Shown here in pieces: positions 26,650 to 35,151 of a stretch of 64,000 nucleotides of DNA (positions are counted from its first letter, which is position 1; every line of letters begins with the position of its first letter). Below the pieces are notes generated by a model. It did not search any database, was not told the origin of the DNA, and saw only the letters and a list, made by a program, of their open reading frames with translations. A program made the translations under genes and the position numbers. The stretch covers positions 1 through 64,000 of the forward strand of contig NZ_CAKE01000010.1 of NCBI RefSeq assembly GCF_000296835.1. Direction: 5' to 3'. The stretch comes from Lactobacillus hominis DSM 23910 = CRBIP 24.179. GTDB lineage: Bacteria > Bacillota > Bacilli > Lactobacillales > Lactobacillaceae.

Positions 26650-27003
26650 ATGTCCGAAGTTCTAACTAAGGATGACAAATCAGGCTGTCCCAAACCTGAA
26701 GATTACTCACTTTGCGATCATTTTATTAGCGCCTTTGATATCATTGGCAAGAAATGGAATGGATTGATTATTTCATCATTGTGCGATACAAATGCTATGC
26801 GTTTTAAGGATCTTGCACGTTGTATTAATAAGTGTTCAGATCGTGTTTTAGTCGAAAGATTAAAAGAATTAGAAAAGCAAGATATCGTTAAAAGAAATGT
26901 TGATTCAAAGACTAAAATCATTTCTTATACTCTGACTGAAAAAGGTGCAGAATTGCAGCCCGTTTTTGACCAAGTACATGACTGGGCAGATAAATGGGCC
27001 TAA
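26650..27003 (+). CDS. HxlR family winged-helix transcriptional regulator
   Basis: A 117-residue MarR/HxlR-type regulator with the family layout: DIIGKKWNGLIISSL as the first helices, MRFKDLARCINKCSDRVLVERLKELE as the recognition part, and the wing VDSKTKIISYTLTEKG. It has five cysteines (13, 22, 45, 58, 62); Cys13 fits the N-terminal redox cysteine of HypR/QorR-type members, so oxidative or electrophile sensing is possible. A strong AAGGAGG site precedes the ATG. The target gene is unknown: no oxidoreductase gene is adjacent. Confidence 0.9.
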   Translation: MSEVLTKDDKSGCPKPEDYSLCDHFISAFDIIGKKWNGLIISSLCDTNAMRFKDLARCINKCSDRVLVERLKELEKQDIVKRNVDSKTKIISYTLTEKGAELQPVFDQVHDWADKWA

Positions 27004-27009
27004 AGTATC

Positions 27010-27038
27010 TTGCATGTTTTATTAAAATGAATTAAGAT
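27010..27038 (+). promoter_or_regulatory. Promoter of the pheS T-box leader
   Basis: TTGCAT (27010-27015) and TAAGAT (27033-27038) are spaced by 17 bp at the head of the T-box leader. Confidence 0.6.
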
Positions 27039-27044
27039 ACTAAC

Positions 27045-27279
27045 ATAAACTTTAATTGCATCGATCAAGATTAGTAGTGCTGTTGGTCTTTTATAGAGAG
27101 GGTTAGTTTGGTGGAATAACTTAAAGATCAGGCATGAATTTCATCTTGGGAGCAGAATCTAATCAATTCCGGTATTTCCCCGTTAAAAGAAAAAAGTGTG
27201 AACACGCACTTTTATTAGTTTGTGTTCAAACTAGGGTGGTACCGCGAAGCTTCGTCCCTTTTGGGACGGAGCTTTTTTT
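27045..27279 (+). promoter_or_regulatory. T-box riboswitch leader of pheST (phenylalanine specifier)
   Basis: The T-box sequence GGGTGGTACCGCG is at 27234-27246. The terminator stem AAGCTTCGTCCC/GGGACGGAGCTT with seven T ends at 27279. Stem I closes through CAAGAT (27066-27071) and ATCTTG (27143-27148). Immediately 5' of the 3' strand is TTC (27140-27142), a phenylalanine codon in the expected specifier position. Uncharged tRNA-Phe should therefore allow read-through into pheS. Confidence 0.92.
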
Positions 27280-27296
27280 GTTAGAAAGGATAAAAT

Positions 27297-28346
27297 ATGG
27301 ACTTATTTGAAAAATTAGATAAGTTAAGACAAGAAGGACTCAAGGATATTAATCAAGCAACTGACCAAAAGAATCTTGATAAAATCCGTGTAGAATTAGT
27401 AGGAAAGAAAGGTCAATTAACTGAAATTCTTCACTCAATGAAGGATATCGCTCCTAGTGAGCGTCCTAAGGTTGGTCAAGAAGTTAACCAAATTAGAGAT
27501 CTTTTCCAAAAACAAATTGACGAAGCCAAAAATAAATTTGTTCAGGCTTTAATTGAAAAGAAATTAGCCGAAGAAAAAATTGATGTTACTTTACCAGGTA
27601 GAAAGGGTCATTTAGGTTCTCAGCACCCAATTAATATTATTTTGGATGATTTAGAAAGCTACTTCATTGCTATGGGCTATAGCGTGGTTCAAGGTCCAGA
27701 AATTGAAACTGACCACTATTGTTTTGAAATGATGAACTTGCCAAAAGATCACCCAGCGCGTGATATGCAAGCAACCTTCTACATTGATGAAGAAAACTTG
27801 TTAAGAACCCAAACTTCCGGTGACCAAGCACGAGTACTTGAAAAGCATGATTTTTCTAAAGGTCCATTAAAGATGGTGGGACCTGGTAAGGTTTACCGTA
27901 GAGATGATGATGATGCAACTCACTCACACCAATTCCAACAAATGGAAGGTTTAGTAGTTGATAAAAATGTGACTATGTCAGATTTAAAGGGAACTTTGGA
28001 AATGATTGCTAAGCATATGTTTGGTCAAGATCGTAAAACCCGTCTTCGTCCATCATACTTCCCATTTACTGAACCATCTGTTGAAATGGACGTCTCATGT
28101 TTCAATTGTGATGGTAAGGGATGTGCAATTTGTAAATATACTGGCTGGATCGAAGTTTTAGGTGCTGGTATGGTTCACCCGAACGTCCTAGAAAATGCGG
28201 GTGTTGATTCCAGTGTTTATGGCGGCTTTGCTTTCGGTTTAGGATTAGATAGATTTGCAATTTTGAAATACGGTATATCTGATATTCGTGACTTTTACAC
28301 TAATGATGTCCGCTTTTTAAAACAATTCCGTAAGGAGGAAAATTAA
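27297..28346 (+). CDS. pheS: Phenylalanyl-tRNA synthetase alpha subunit
   Basis: The catalytic class II subunit of the (alpha-beta)2 enzyme that charges tRNA-Phe. It has 349 residues: an N-terminal coiled coil (1-90) binding tRNA, then the core with motif 2 [21 protein letters not shown] and motif 3 [18 protein letters not shown] cysteine cluster ([13 protein letters not shown]) is present, as in many Firmicutes. It is controlled by the T-box leader, and its stop overlaps the pheT start by one base. Confidence 0.98.
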   Translation: MDLFEKLDKLRQEGLKDINQATDQKNLDKIRVELVGKKGQLTEILHSMKDIAPSERPKVGQEVNQIRDLFQKQIDEAKNKFVQALIEKKLAEEKIDVTLPGRKGHLGSQHPINIILDDLESYFIAMGYSVVQGPEIETDHYCFEMMNLPKDHPARDMQATFYIDEENLLRTQTSGDQARVLEKHDFSKGPLKMVGPGKVYRRDDDDATHSHQFQQMEGLVVDKNVTMSDLKGTLEMIAKHMFGQDRKTRLRPSYFPFTEPSVEMDVSCFNCDGKGCAICKYTGWIEVLGAGMVHPNVLENAGVDSSVYGGFAFGLGLDRFAILKYGISDIRDFYTNDVRFLKQFRKEEN

Positions 28347-30760
28347 TGCTTGTTTCATATAACTGGTTACAAGATTTTCTTGATTTAGATGAAGATCCAA
28401 AAGATTTAGCAGAAAAAATTACTAGAACTGGTGTAGAAATTGCTTCAGTTGTTCATCCACAAGAAGGATTGAAAAAACTTGTTGTTGGCCATATTTTAGA
28501 ATGCGAAACAATTGAAGGAACTCACTTGCACAAATGCCAAGTTGATGTGGGTGAAGAAGAACCAATTCAAATTGTTTGTGGCGCCCCTAATGTTGCAGCT
28601 GGTGAAGATGTTATTGTTGCTTTGCATGGTGCACGTATTGCAGGCAATGAAAAAATCAAGCGTGGTAAAATTCGCGGTATTCAATCAAATGGTATGATAT
28701 GCGGATTACAAGAAATTGGTTTTGCTGACAAAGTTGTTCCAGAAAAATACGCTAATGGTATTTGGGTATTTTCAAAAGATAGCGATGTAAAGCCTGGTCA
28801 AGATGTTTATGAAGCACTTGGCATGGATGACTACATTTTAGATTTTGATATCACTCCTAACCGTGCTGATACCTTATCAATGGAAGGTGCAGCTTACGAA
28901 GTTGGTGCTATTGTAGATCAAAAACCTAAGATCGAAAATCCTGTATTAAAAGAAGATGGTCCTGATTGGACTGATGAATTGCAAGTAAGCGTAGATAAAG
29001 ATTTAGCCCCTAAGTTTTATTTGCGTAAGGTTACTGGCGTAAAAATTGGCGAAAGTCCAATGTGGATGCAAAAACGACTTTGGAATGCGGGGATTCGTCC
29101 AATTAATAATGTTGTTGATGTAACTAACTACATCATGCTTTTAACTGGTCAGCCAATGCATGCTTACGATGCTAGAAGTTTTGCAAGTGGCAAGCTTGAA
29201 GTTAGAAAAGCAAATAAAGGCGAAAAGCTTACTTTATTGAATGATAAAGAAGTAGATCTTGATCCAAACGATATTGTCATTACTGATGGTCAAAAGCCAG
29301 TGATGATGGCCGGCGTTATGGGCGGTAAGAATTCAGAAGTTGAAGACGATACCACTGATGTTATCTTAGAATCTGCAATTTTTGATGGCACTTTAGTAAG
29401 AAAAGCCGCTTTACGTCATGCAAATAGAACTGAAGCTTCAAGTCGTTTTGAAAAAGGCGTTAACTGGGACAATACTCAAAAAGCTTTAGACATGGCAACA
29501 ATTTTGCTTAGAAATGATGCTTCAGCTACAGTAGCAGCTGGCGAAATTAAAGCTAGCGATGAGCAAAGAAAACCGGAAGTTATTAAGACTGCTGTTTCTT
29601 ACATTAACAAGGTGCTAGGAACGCAATTAACTAGAGCTGAAATGGAAAAGATTTTTGATCGTTTAGACTTTAATGTGGATGGCTCTAAAGATGAATTAAT
29701 TGTCACTGTTCCTAACAGAAGATGGGATATTTCTATTCCAGCTGACTTGGTTGAAGAGGTGGGTCGAATTTATGGTTACGACAATTTGAAGTCTACTCAA
29801 CCTCTTCTTGCAGAAACTCACGGTGGTTATTCAGAAAAAGAAACTGCTATTAGACGTATTAAGCGGATTGTTCAAGATCAAGGCTTAATGGAAGCTATTT
29901 CATACTCATTAACTTCACCAGCTAAGGCTGTTGCTTTTACTAAAGATCCTAAAGAAACTGTTCAAGTTCAATGGCCACTTAACTCAAGTAGAAGTACAAT
30001 GCGTGAAAACTTGATGACTGGTTTAGTGGATGCTGCTGCATATAATATGGCTCGTAAAGAGAAGCAATTGGCATTTTATGAACAAGGTCGCGTTTATGAT
30101 CATGATAATGGTCAATTCAATGAACATGAGCACTTGGCTACTTTATATAGTGGCACAACTTTTGATGAAAACTGGCAACATGAAAATCAAAAGATCGACT
30201 TTTACTTCGTAAAAGGTCAATTAGAAAACTTATTTACTGCATTAGGCTTAGATAATAACCGCATTGTTTATAAAGCTGAAAACATTAACTGGATGCATCC
30301 AACTAGAACTGCTGGTATTTACATTGATGATCAATATGTCGGCATGATTGGGATGCTTGCTCACATGGTAACAATGGCAGAAAAGTCTTTACATGGTAGC
30401 GAATTATACGGCTATGAATTAGATTTAGATAAAGTAATTTCCTTTATTACCAAGGGAATGCATGCTAAAGAAGCTCCAAAATATCCTGCAATTAAGCGTG
30501 ACTTGTCGCTTTTATTGGATACTGATGTTACAGACCAACAAGTTATCGATGAAATTGAAAAAGCAGGTGGCAAGTACTTGCAAAATATTAAAGTTATTGA
30601 TGTATATTCAGGAAGTCACATTGAAAAGGGCAAGAAATCAATTGCTTACACTTTGACTTTCTTGAATGAAAAAGATACTTTAACTGACGATGTTGTAAAT
30701 AAAGCTGTAGATAAAATTATTGCTGATTTGAAGGAAAACTTAAACGTTAGTGTACGATAG
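28346..30760 (+). CDS. pheT: Phenylalanyl-tRNA synthetase beta subunit
   Basis: The large non-catalytic subunit carrying the editing site and tRNA-binding domains, 804 residues. Domains in order are an N-terminal EMAP-like tRNA-binding domain (40-155, with QSNGMICGLQEIG), the B3/B4 editing domain, the B5 domain (near 405-475), the core class II-like fold and a C-terminal ferredoxin-like anticodon-binding domain (KYPAIKRDLSLLLD). The TAATG overlap with pheS indicates coupled translation. Confidence 0.98.
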   Translation: MLVSYNWLQDFLDLDEDPKDLAEKITRTGVEIASVVHPQEGLKKLVVGHILECETIEGTHLHKCQVDVGEEEPIQIVCGAPNVAAGEDVIVALHGARIAGNEKIKRGKIRGIQSNGMICGLQEIGFADKVVPEKYANGIWVFSKDSDVKPGQDVYEALGMDDYILDFDITPNRADTLSMEGAAYEVGAIVDQKPKIENPVLKEDGPDWTDELQVSVDKDLAPKFYLRKVTGVKIGESPMWMQKRLWNAGIRPINNVVDVTNYIMLLTGQPMHAYDARSFASGKLEVRKANKGEKLTLLNDKEVDLDPNDIVITDGQKPVMMAGVMGGKNSEVEDDTTDVILESAIFDGTLVRKAALRHANRTEASSRFEKGVNWDNTQKALDMATILLRNDASATVAAGEIKASDEQRKPEVIKTAVSYINKVLGTQLTRAEMEKIFDRLDFNVDGSKDELIVTVPNRRWDISIPADLVEEVGRIYGYDNLKSTQPLLAETHGGYSEKETAIRRIKRIVQDQGLMEAISYSLTSPAKAVAFTKDPKETVQVQWPLNSSRSTMRENLMTGLVDAAAYNMARKEKQLAFYEQGRVYDHDNGQFNEHEHLATLYSGTTFDENWQHENQKIDFYFVKGQLENLFTALGLDNNRIVYKAENINWMHPTRTAGIYIDDQYVGMIGMLAHMVTMAEKSLHGSELYGYELDLDKVISFITKGMHAKEAPKYPAIKRDLSLLLDTDVTDQQVIDEIEKAGGKYLQNIKVIDVYSGSHIEKGKKSIAYTLTFLNEKDTLTDDVVNKAVDKIIADLKENLNVSVR

Positions 30761-30802
30761 TTTTGTTAAGATTGTCTTAGACTAAAATTTTTGGAGGAAA
30801 GT

Positions 30803-31900
30803 ATGTTAGATCCAGAAAAAAAAAGACAGTATGAATTGCAAGAAAAAGGAGCTAACAAGGTTACAAAATGGATCACTAGTATTATTGGTATCATTTTTGT
30901 AGCTGTTATCTTGTTTGGCGGTATCTATACCGTTTATGCATTGCAACCTGCTAATCGTCATGACCAAAATGTAGTTGAAGTTCACGTGCCAGAAGGGGCT
31001 ACTAATAGTCAAATAGCAACTATTTTAAAGAAAAAAGGTTTAATTCGAAATGTTGCCGTTTTTAACTTTTGGTTAAAAAGTCATTCAGCAAGTAACTTCC
31101 AAGCCGGCGATTTTTATTTGTCGCCATCAATGAATAACAAAGAATTAGTCAACCAACTTCAAGGCGGAAGTCGTCCAATTACTGGTCACGTCTTAGTTAA
31201 AGAAGGACAAACGATTGACTCGATTGCAACTACAGTTTCTAAAAATACTAAGTATTCGCGTAAAGACTTTTTGGATCTGATGAAAGATGAAAAGTTCCTG
31301 AAGAGATTAGAAAAGAAATATCCACAGCTTTTGACTTCAAGTATGAAGAGCAACGATGTACGTTATCACCTAGAAGGATACCTTTTCCCTGCTAAGTATG
31401 ATGTCTATCAAGGTGCAAGCTTGAATGAATTAGTTACACAAATGGTTGAAAAAGAAAATGAAGTCTTAAAGCCATACTACAAAGCAATCAAGAAAAAGCA
31501 CTTAACTGTACAAGAAGTTTTGACTTTAGCCTCATTAGTTGAACGTGAAGGTGTTAAAGATTCTGATCGTCGTAAGATTGCTGGAGTATTTTTCAACAGA
31601 TTAGATGCTGATATGCCACTTCAATCAGATATTTCAGTAATGTATGCTTTAAACAAGCATAAGCATTCACTGTCTTTAAAAGACGTTCGTGTAAAATCGC
31701 CTTATAACTTGTACATTCACAAAGGATTTGGACCAGGACCATTTAATAATCCATCGTTAAATTCAATTTCAGCCGTCTTGAATCCTGAAGATCGCGATGC
31801 AAACTATCTTTACTTTGTTGCTAACTTGAAGACTGGTAAAGTTTACTTCTCTCATACTTTAGATGAGCATGAGCAAAGAAATTCAAGTTTAGGACAGTAA
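30803..31900 (+). CDS. mltG: Endolytic murein transglycosylase MltG (YceG-like)
   Basis: A 365-residue protein that cuts nascent glycan strands and so ends peptidoglycan polymerisation. A short basic cytoplasmic part is followed by one membrane helix (about 24-47), a LysM-like fold (VVEVHVPEGATNSQIATILK) and the YceG catalytic domain with the acidic residue in LASLVEREG and the motif PLQSDISVMYAL. The ATG at 30803 follows GGAGG (30793-30797). It often precedes greA, as here. Confidence 0.93.
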   Translation: MLDPEKKRQYELQEKGANKVTKWITSIIGIIFVAVILFGGIYTVYALQPANRHDQNVVEVHVPEGATNSQIATILKKKGLIRNVAVFNFWLKSHSASNFQAGDFYLSPSMNNKELVNQLQGGSRPITGHVLVKEGQTIDSIATTVSKNTKYSRKDFLDLMKDEKFLKRLEKKYPQLLTSSMKSNDVRYHLEGYLFPAKYDVYQGASLNELVTQMVEKENEVLKPYYKAIKKKHLTVQEVLTLASLVEREGVKDSDRRKIAGVFFNRLDADMPLQSDISVMYALNKHKHSLSLKDVRVKSPYNLYIHKGFGPGPFNNPSLNSISAVLNPEDRDANYLYFVANLKTGKVYFSHTLDEHEQRNSSLGQ

Positions 31901-31904
31901 TGTG

Positions 31905-31933
31905 TTGACATTTTGCCAAAAGAACAATACTAT
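31905..31933 (+). promoter_or_regulatory. Promoter of greA
   Basis: A perfect TTGACA (31905-31910) and TACTAT (31928-31933) are spaced by 17 bp. The -35 starts just after the mltG stop codon. Confidence 0.8.
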
Positions 31934-31973
31934 TTTGTTGCAAAGAATAAAAAGTGAGGAGTATTAAGGACTA

Positions 31974-32462
31974 ATGGCAGAAAAAGTATATCCTATGACT
32001 GCTGAAGGTAAGGAAAAACTTCAGAAAGAGTTAAAAGATTTGAAATTAGTAAAACGTCCAGAAGTTATTGAACGTATTAAGGTTGCAAGATCATTTGGTG
32101 ACTTATCTGAAAACTCTGAATACGATGCAGCTAAAGATGAACAGAGTGCAGTAGAACAACGTATTATTCAAATTGAACAAATGTTGAAGTATGCACAAGT
32201 TATTGATGCTGATAGTGTTGATCCAAACGAAGTTTCTATTGGTAAGACTGTTACTTATACTGAAGTAGGTACTGACGATCCAGAAACCTACACTATCGTG
32301 GGATCCGATGAATCTGACCCATTAAATGGTAAGATTTCTAACGATTCACCAATTGCTCAAGCCTTGTTAGGTAAGAAAAAGGGCGAAAAAGTTACAATTA
32401 ACACTCCGGGTGGTACATTTGACGTTACCATCAATGATGTTAAGACTAACGCTAATGCTTAA
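31974..32462 (+). CDS. greA: Transcription elongation factor GreA
   Basis: GreA rescues backtracked RNA polymerase by stimulating transcript cleavage. The 162-residue protein has an N-terminal antiparallel coiled coil with the acidic tip ([17 protein letters not shown], catalytic acidic residues in DLSENSEY) and a C-terminal FKBP-like domain ([23 protein letters not shown]). It has its own promoter and terminator. Length is close to the usual 157-160. Confidence 0.97.
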   Translation: MAEKVYPMTAEGKEKLQKELKDLKLVKRPEVIERIKVARSFGDLSENSEYDAAKDEQSAVEQRIIQIEQMLKYAQVIDADSVDPNEVSIGKTVTYTEVGTDDPETYTIVGSDESDPLNGKISNDSPIAQALLGKKKGEKVTINTPGGTFDVTINDVKTNANA

Positions 32463-32475
32463 TTAATTAAAAAAT

Positions 32476-32514
32476 AAAAATGTCTAACGTATTTTGCGAC
32501 GTTAGACATTTTTT
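32476..32514. terminator. Bidirectional terminator between greA and the YfhO gene
   Basis: A 15-bp perfect stem, AAAAATGTCTAACGT with ACGTTAGACATTTTT, has an 8-base loop and suits both converging genes. Confidence 0.93.
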
Positions 32515-35038
32515 ATGCTCTTAAGAAAAATATGAGGGCTAGCAAAGAAATTAAAATTCCAAATAGAAATGAAAACGGAATATAAATTAGTTTTACACGA
32601 TGAGTTCCTTTTGATAGTTTAAAACTTAGAAATGTATTGAGCCAAGTGTTAGTTTTGATCAATTTGCCATTGTCAAAAACTAGCCAGTTTTTTGAATAAG
32701 GAATTGTGGTTTTGATGTAGCTAGTTTTATTTGAGTGGTTTTTAAATTTTAAAGATAAGGCAGAATTTGGATAGGATTTCGGCTGTTTCTTAATAAAGGA
32801 TTTGGCTGATTCTTTATATAAAAAATTGTTAAATTGATAAAGATGGCATGCACCTAAATTTATTTCTTTTTCGTGTAAAGATAGCGATATTTTGATAATT
32901 TTGCCTTGGTCGTTATTAGCTAGTGGAATAATTTTACTCGTTGTACCTAAGTCTTCATTATCAATAAAGTTATGATTGATAGATATACTTGCTGCAGAGG
33001 ATGTAATGTCCGGACTTAATTCAAGATAGTAAGTGTCGTTTGTATCTGGCACAAAATTAAACGTAATTTCCGCAGTTTTATGGTTATTAATTTTTCGATA
33101 AATTGATCCGTCTTGTTTAATATTTTTAAGTTGAGCTACTGGCCAAAATATTGGTTGGAAAAGATGCGTGTGAGTATTAGTGAGGGCATCAAATAAATTG
33201 TTTTGATTTTCAGTAGCTGGGGCATTTAATTTTATGTTAGCTGGAGTGTTAATTTGCATAATAATTGGAAAAGCATAGTTATTCTTGATTATTTGCAATT
33301 GAGATTTCTGACTTTTCAGTATCTTTTTATTTAGATCGCTGCGATAATAATGCTCGTTAAATTGTGATTTATTTGAGTTAAAGGGTGCGACAATCAGATA
33401 TTTAATTCCTAATAAAGAATCAGTTAAAAGATCTGAGTATTGATACGAATAAGAATTTTCATTATTTTTGAGTCCTAATGAGTCCACAAAAGTAATGGTT
33501 TTGGCATTAGAAATAGAGTTAAAATTACTTACTCCGAAATAATTATCACTAAGTGGATCATTGTCAGTGTGGTTAAAATTCTTTTCAATTCTATAAAATG
33601 AATGATCTTTTATTTTAATTTTGTTGATTAATGCACTTAGATTGCGAGTATAGGTTACGTAGTCTGAATTTTTTTGATAAGAAATAGCATTTAAACTTAA
33701 AATAAGATTGATACTGACTTCTAGTCCAATAAGTCCATAAAAAAGCAAGCAGGCATATTTATTGTTGATAAAAATAAATAATAAAATAGTGCAAATAATA
33801 AAAATGCAGCTAATTATTATTTTTGTTGAATTCAAAAATGCTACATTCTTTAAGTTGAATGTCCATAAGATAATTAAAAGAAGGCTGATAAATATGGCGA
33901 GTAGAATTTGTTTTTTAGAAATAATAACTTGCTTTTTTAAGAATTGAAGTGCTAACGTTAATGAGAAAAAGATATAAATAAAGCTTCCGCGAGCTGGATA
34001 CCAGACTGGAAATTGCCCCATATGAGTAATTAAAACTAAGGGATTAAAAGATAAAGAAATAAATGTTAAGAATAATAATATGAAGTTGGTAATTTTTTCT
34101 TTAAGACAAAAATGATGACTGAAAAAATAAAGTAAAGACAGCAAGAAAAAGCTGATCGTAAAGTAGATATTTGGCCAACCGTTTGACATTTCGTGAAAAC
34201 TAAAGCTACCTGTAACGAGTTTATTGAAGGCATTTAAGGGCATGAATTGCCAATTCAAATTCCATTGCGTATCAGAATGGACCTTGCCAGCTAATAATTC
34301 TAAAAAAGTTGGCAGCAATATAAAGCTATCCAGTAAAGTAGCTAAGATGCTGGCAGTTAAATAACTTTTTACGATTGATTTATTGCATTTTTGAATAATG
34401 CTTTGGCAAACAAAATATAAAAGGCCAAATAAAAGTGCCATATAGCCAGTATAAAAATTGGTAAACCAAATTAAAAATGTAATTAGGCAAAGATAATTAA
34501 ATTGCTTTGGTTGAAAGAATATTTTGTTAATTGCGTCAATTAATAGTGGCAATAAAATTAAAGTGTCGAGCCACATTAAGTTTAAGTTGTAGCATACTGC
34601 GTAGCCGCTTAAAGCAAAAGCTAAGCTTGCAGCTAGCGCAAAAATTTTTCTGGTTAAAGTAAAGTTTTTTTGCCATAAATAATAAGAACTTAAACCAATC
34701 AGTCCAAGTTTTAAACTTATGATTAGTAAAATTCCCTGTGGTAAAAATTGTTTTGGAATCAAGAAAAGCAGTAAATTTAATGGACTAGCTAAATAATAAG
34801 CACTTGTTGCGATAAAACTAGCGCCTAATCCCTGATTAAAGTTATAAATTAAAGATAGCGGATTTTTAAATAAATTATTTTTGAAAAATGCGATAAAGTC
34901 GACGTATTGCTGACCTAAGTCAACTGTTAAAATGTCAGATTTGCGACAAGCAAAATAAATTAAAAATATTGCAGTAGGGATGATAAAGGCTAAAAGATAT
35001 AACAGCAGATCATTCTTTTTTTCTTCATTTAATTGCAT
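32513..35038 (-). CDS. YfhO family integral membrane protein
   Basis: An 841-residue protein with about 13 membrane segments and a large extracytoplasmic part (about 470-800) before a last helix at the C terminus. The N-terminal ILTVDLGQQYVDFIAFFKN and the following GLGASFIATSAYYLASPLN are typical of YfhO, a GT-C-fold family. Some members are needed for glycosylation of lipoteichoic acid or other cell-wall polymers; the exact donor and acceptor here are unknown. It is transcribed alone, divergent from the PBP gene. Confidence 0.88.
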   Translation of the reverse strand: MQLNEEKKNDLLLYLLAFIIPTAIFLIYFACRKSDILTVDLGQQYVDFIAFFKNNLFKNPLSLIYNFNQGLGASFIATSAYYLASPLNLLLFLIPKQFLPQGILLIISLKLGLIGLSSYYLWQKNFTLTRKIFALAASLAFALSGYAVCYNLNLMWLDTLILLPLLIDAINKIFFQPKQFNYLCLITFLIWFTNFYTGYMALLFGLLYFVCQSIIQKCNKSIVKSYLTASILATLLDSFILLPTFLELLAGKVHSDTQWNLNWQFMPLNAFNKLVTGSFSFHEMSNGWPNIYFTISFFLLSLLYFFSHHFCLKEKITNFILLFLTFISLSFNPLVLITHMGQFPVWYPARGSFIYIFFSLTLALQFLKKQVIISKKQILLAIFISLLLIILWTFNLKNVAFLNSTKIIISCIFIICTILLFIFINNKYACLLFYGLIGLEVSINLILSLNAISYQKNSDYVTYTRNLSALINKIKIKDHSFYRIEKNFNHTDNDPLSDNYFGVSNFNSISNAKTITFVDSLGLKNNENSYSYQYSDLLTDSLLGIKYLIVAPFNSNKSQFNEHYYRSDLNKKILKSQKSQLQIIKNNYAFPIIMQINTPANIKLNAPATENQNNLFDALTNTHTHLFQPIFWPVAQLKNIKQDGSIYRKINNHKTAEITFNFVPDTNDTYYLELSPDITSSAASISINHNFIDNEDLGTTSKIIPLANNDQGKIIKISLSLHEKEINLGACHLYQFNNFLYKESAKSFIKKQPKSYPNSALSLKFKNHSNKTSYIKTTIPYSKNWLVFDNGKLIKTNTWLNTFLSFKLSKGTHRVKLIYIPFSFLFGILISLLALIFFLRA

Positions 35039-35078
35039 GATTAATTCCTATTTTTAAAGATTAGTGTAAATGTATTAA

Positions 35079-35106
35079 ATTATACCTTCCAAAAATAGTA
35101 TTTGAA
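35079..35106 (-). promoter_or_regulatory. Promoter of the YfhO gene
   Basis: Read on the minus strand, TTCAAA (35106-35101) and TATAAT (35084-35079) are separated by 16 bp, about 40 bases before the start codon. Confidence 0.55.
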
Positions 35107-35151
35107 CTACTTTTTTGCTAAAATCTATTCTAGTCTAGAGAGGTTTTAAAT

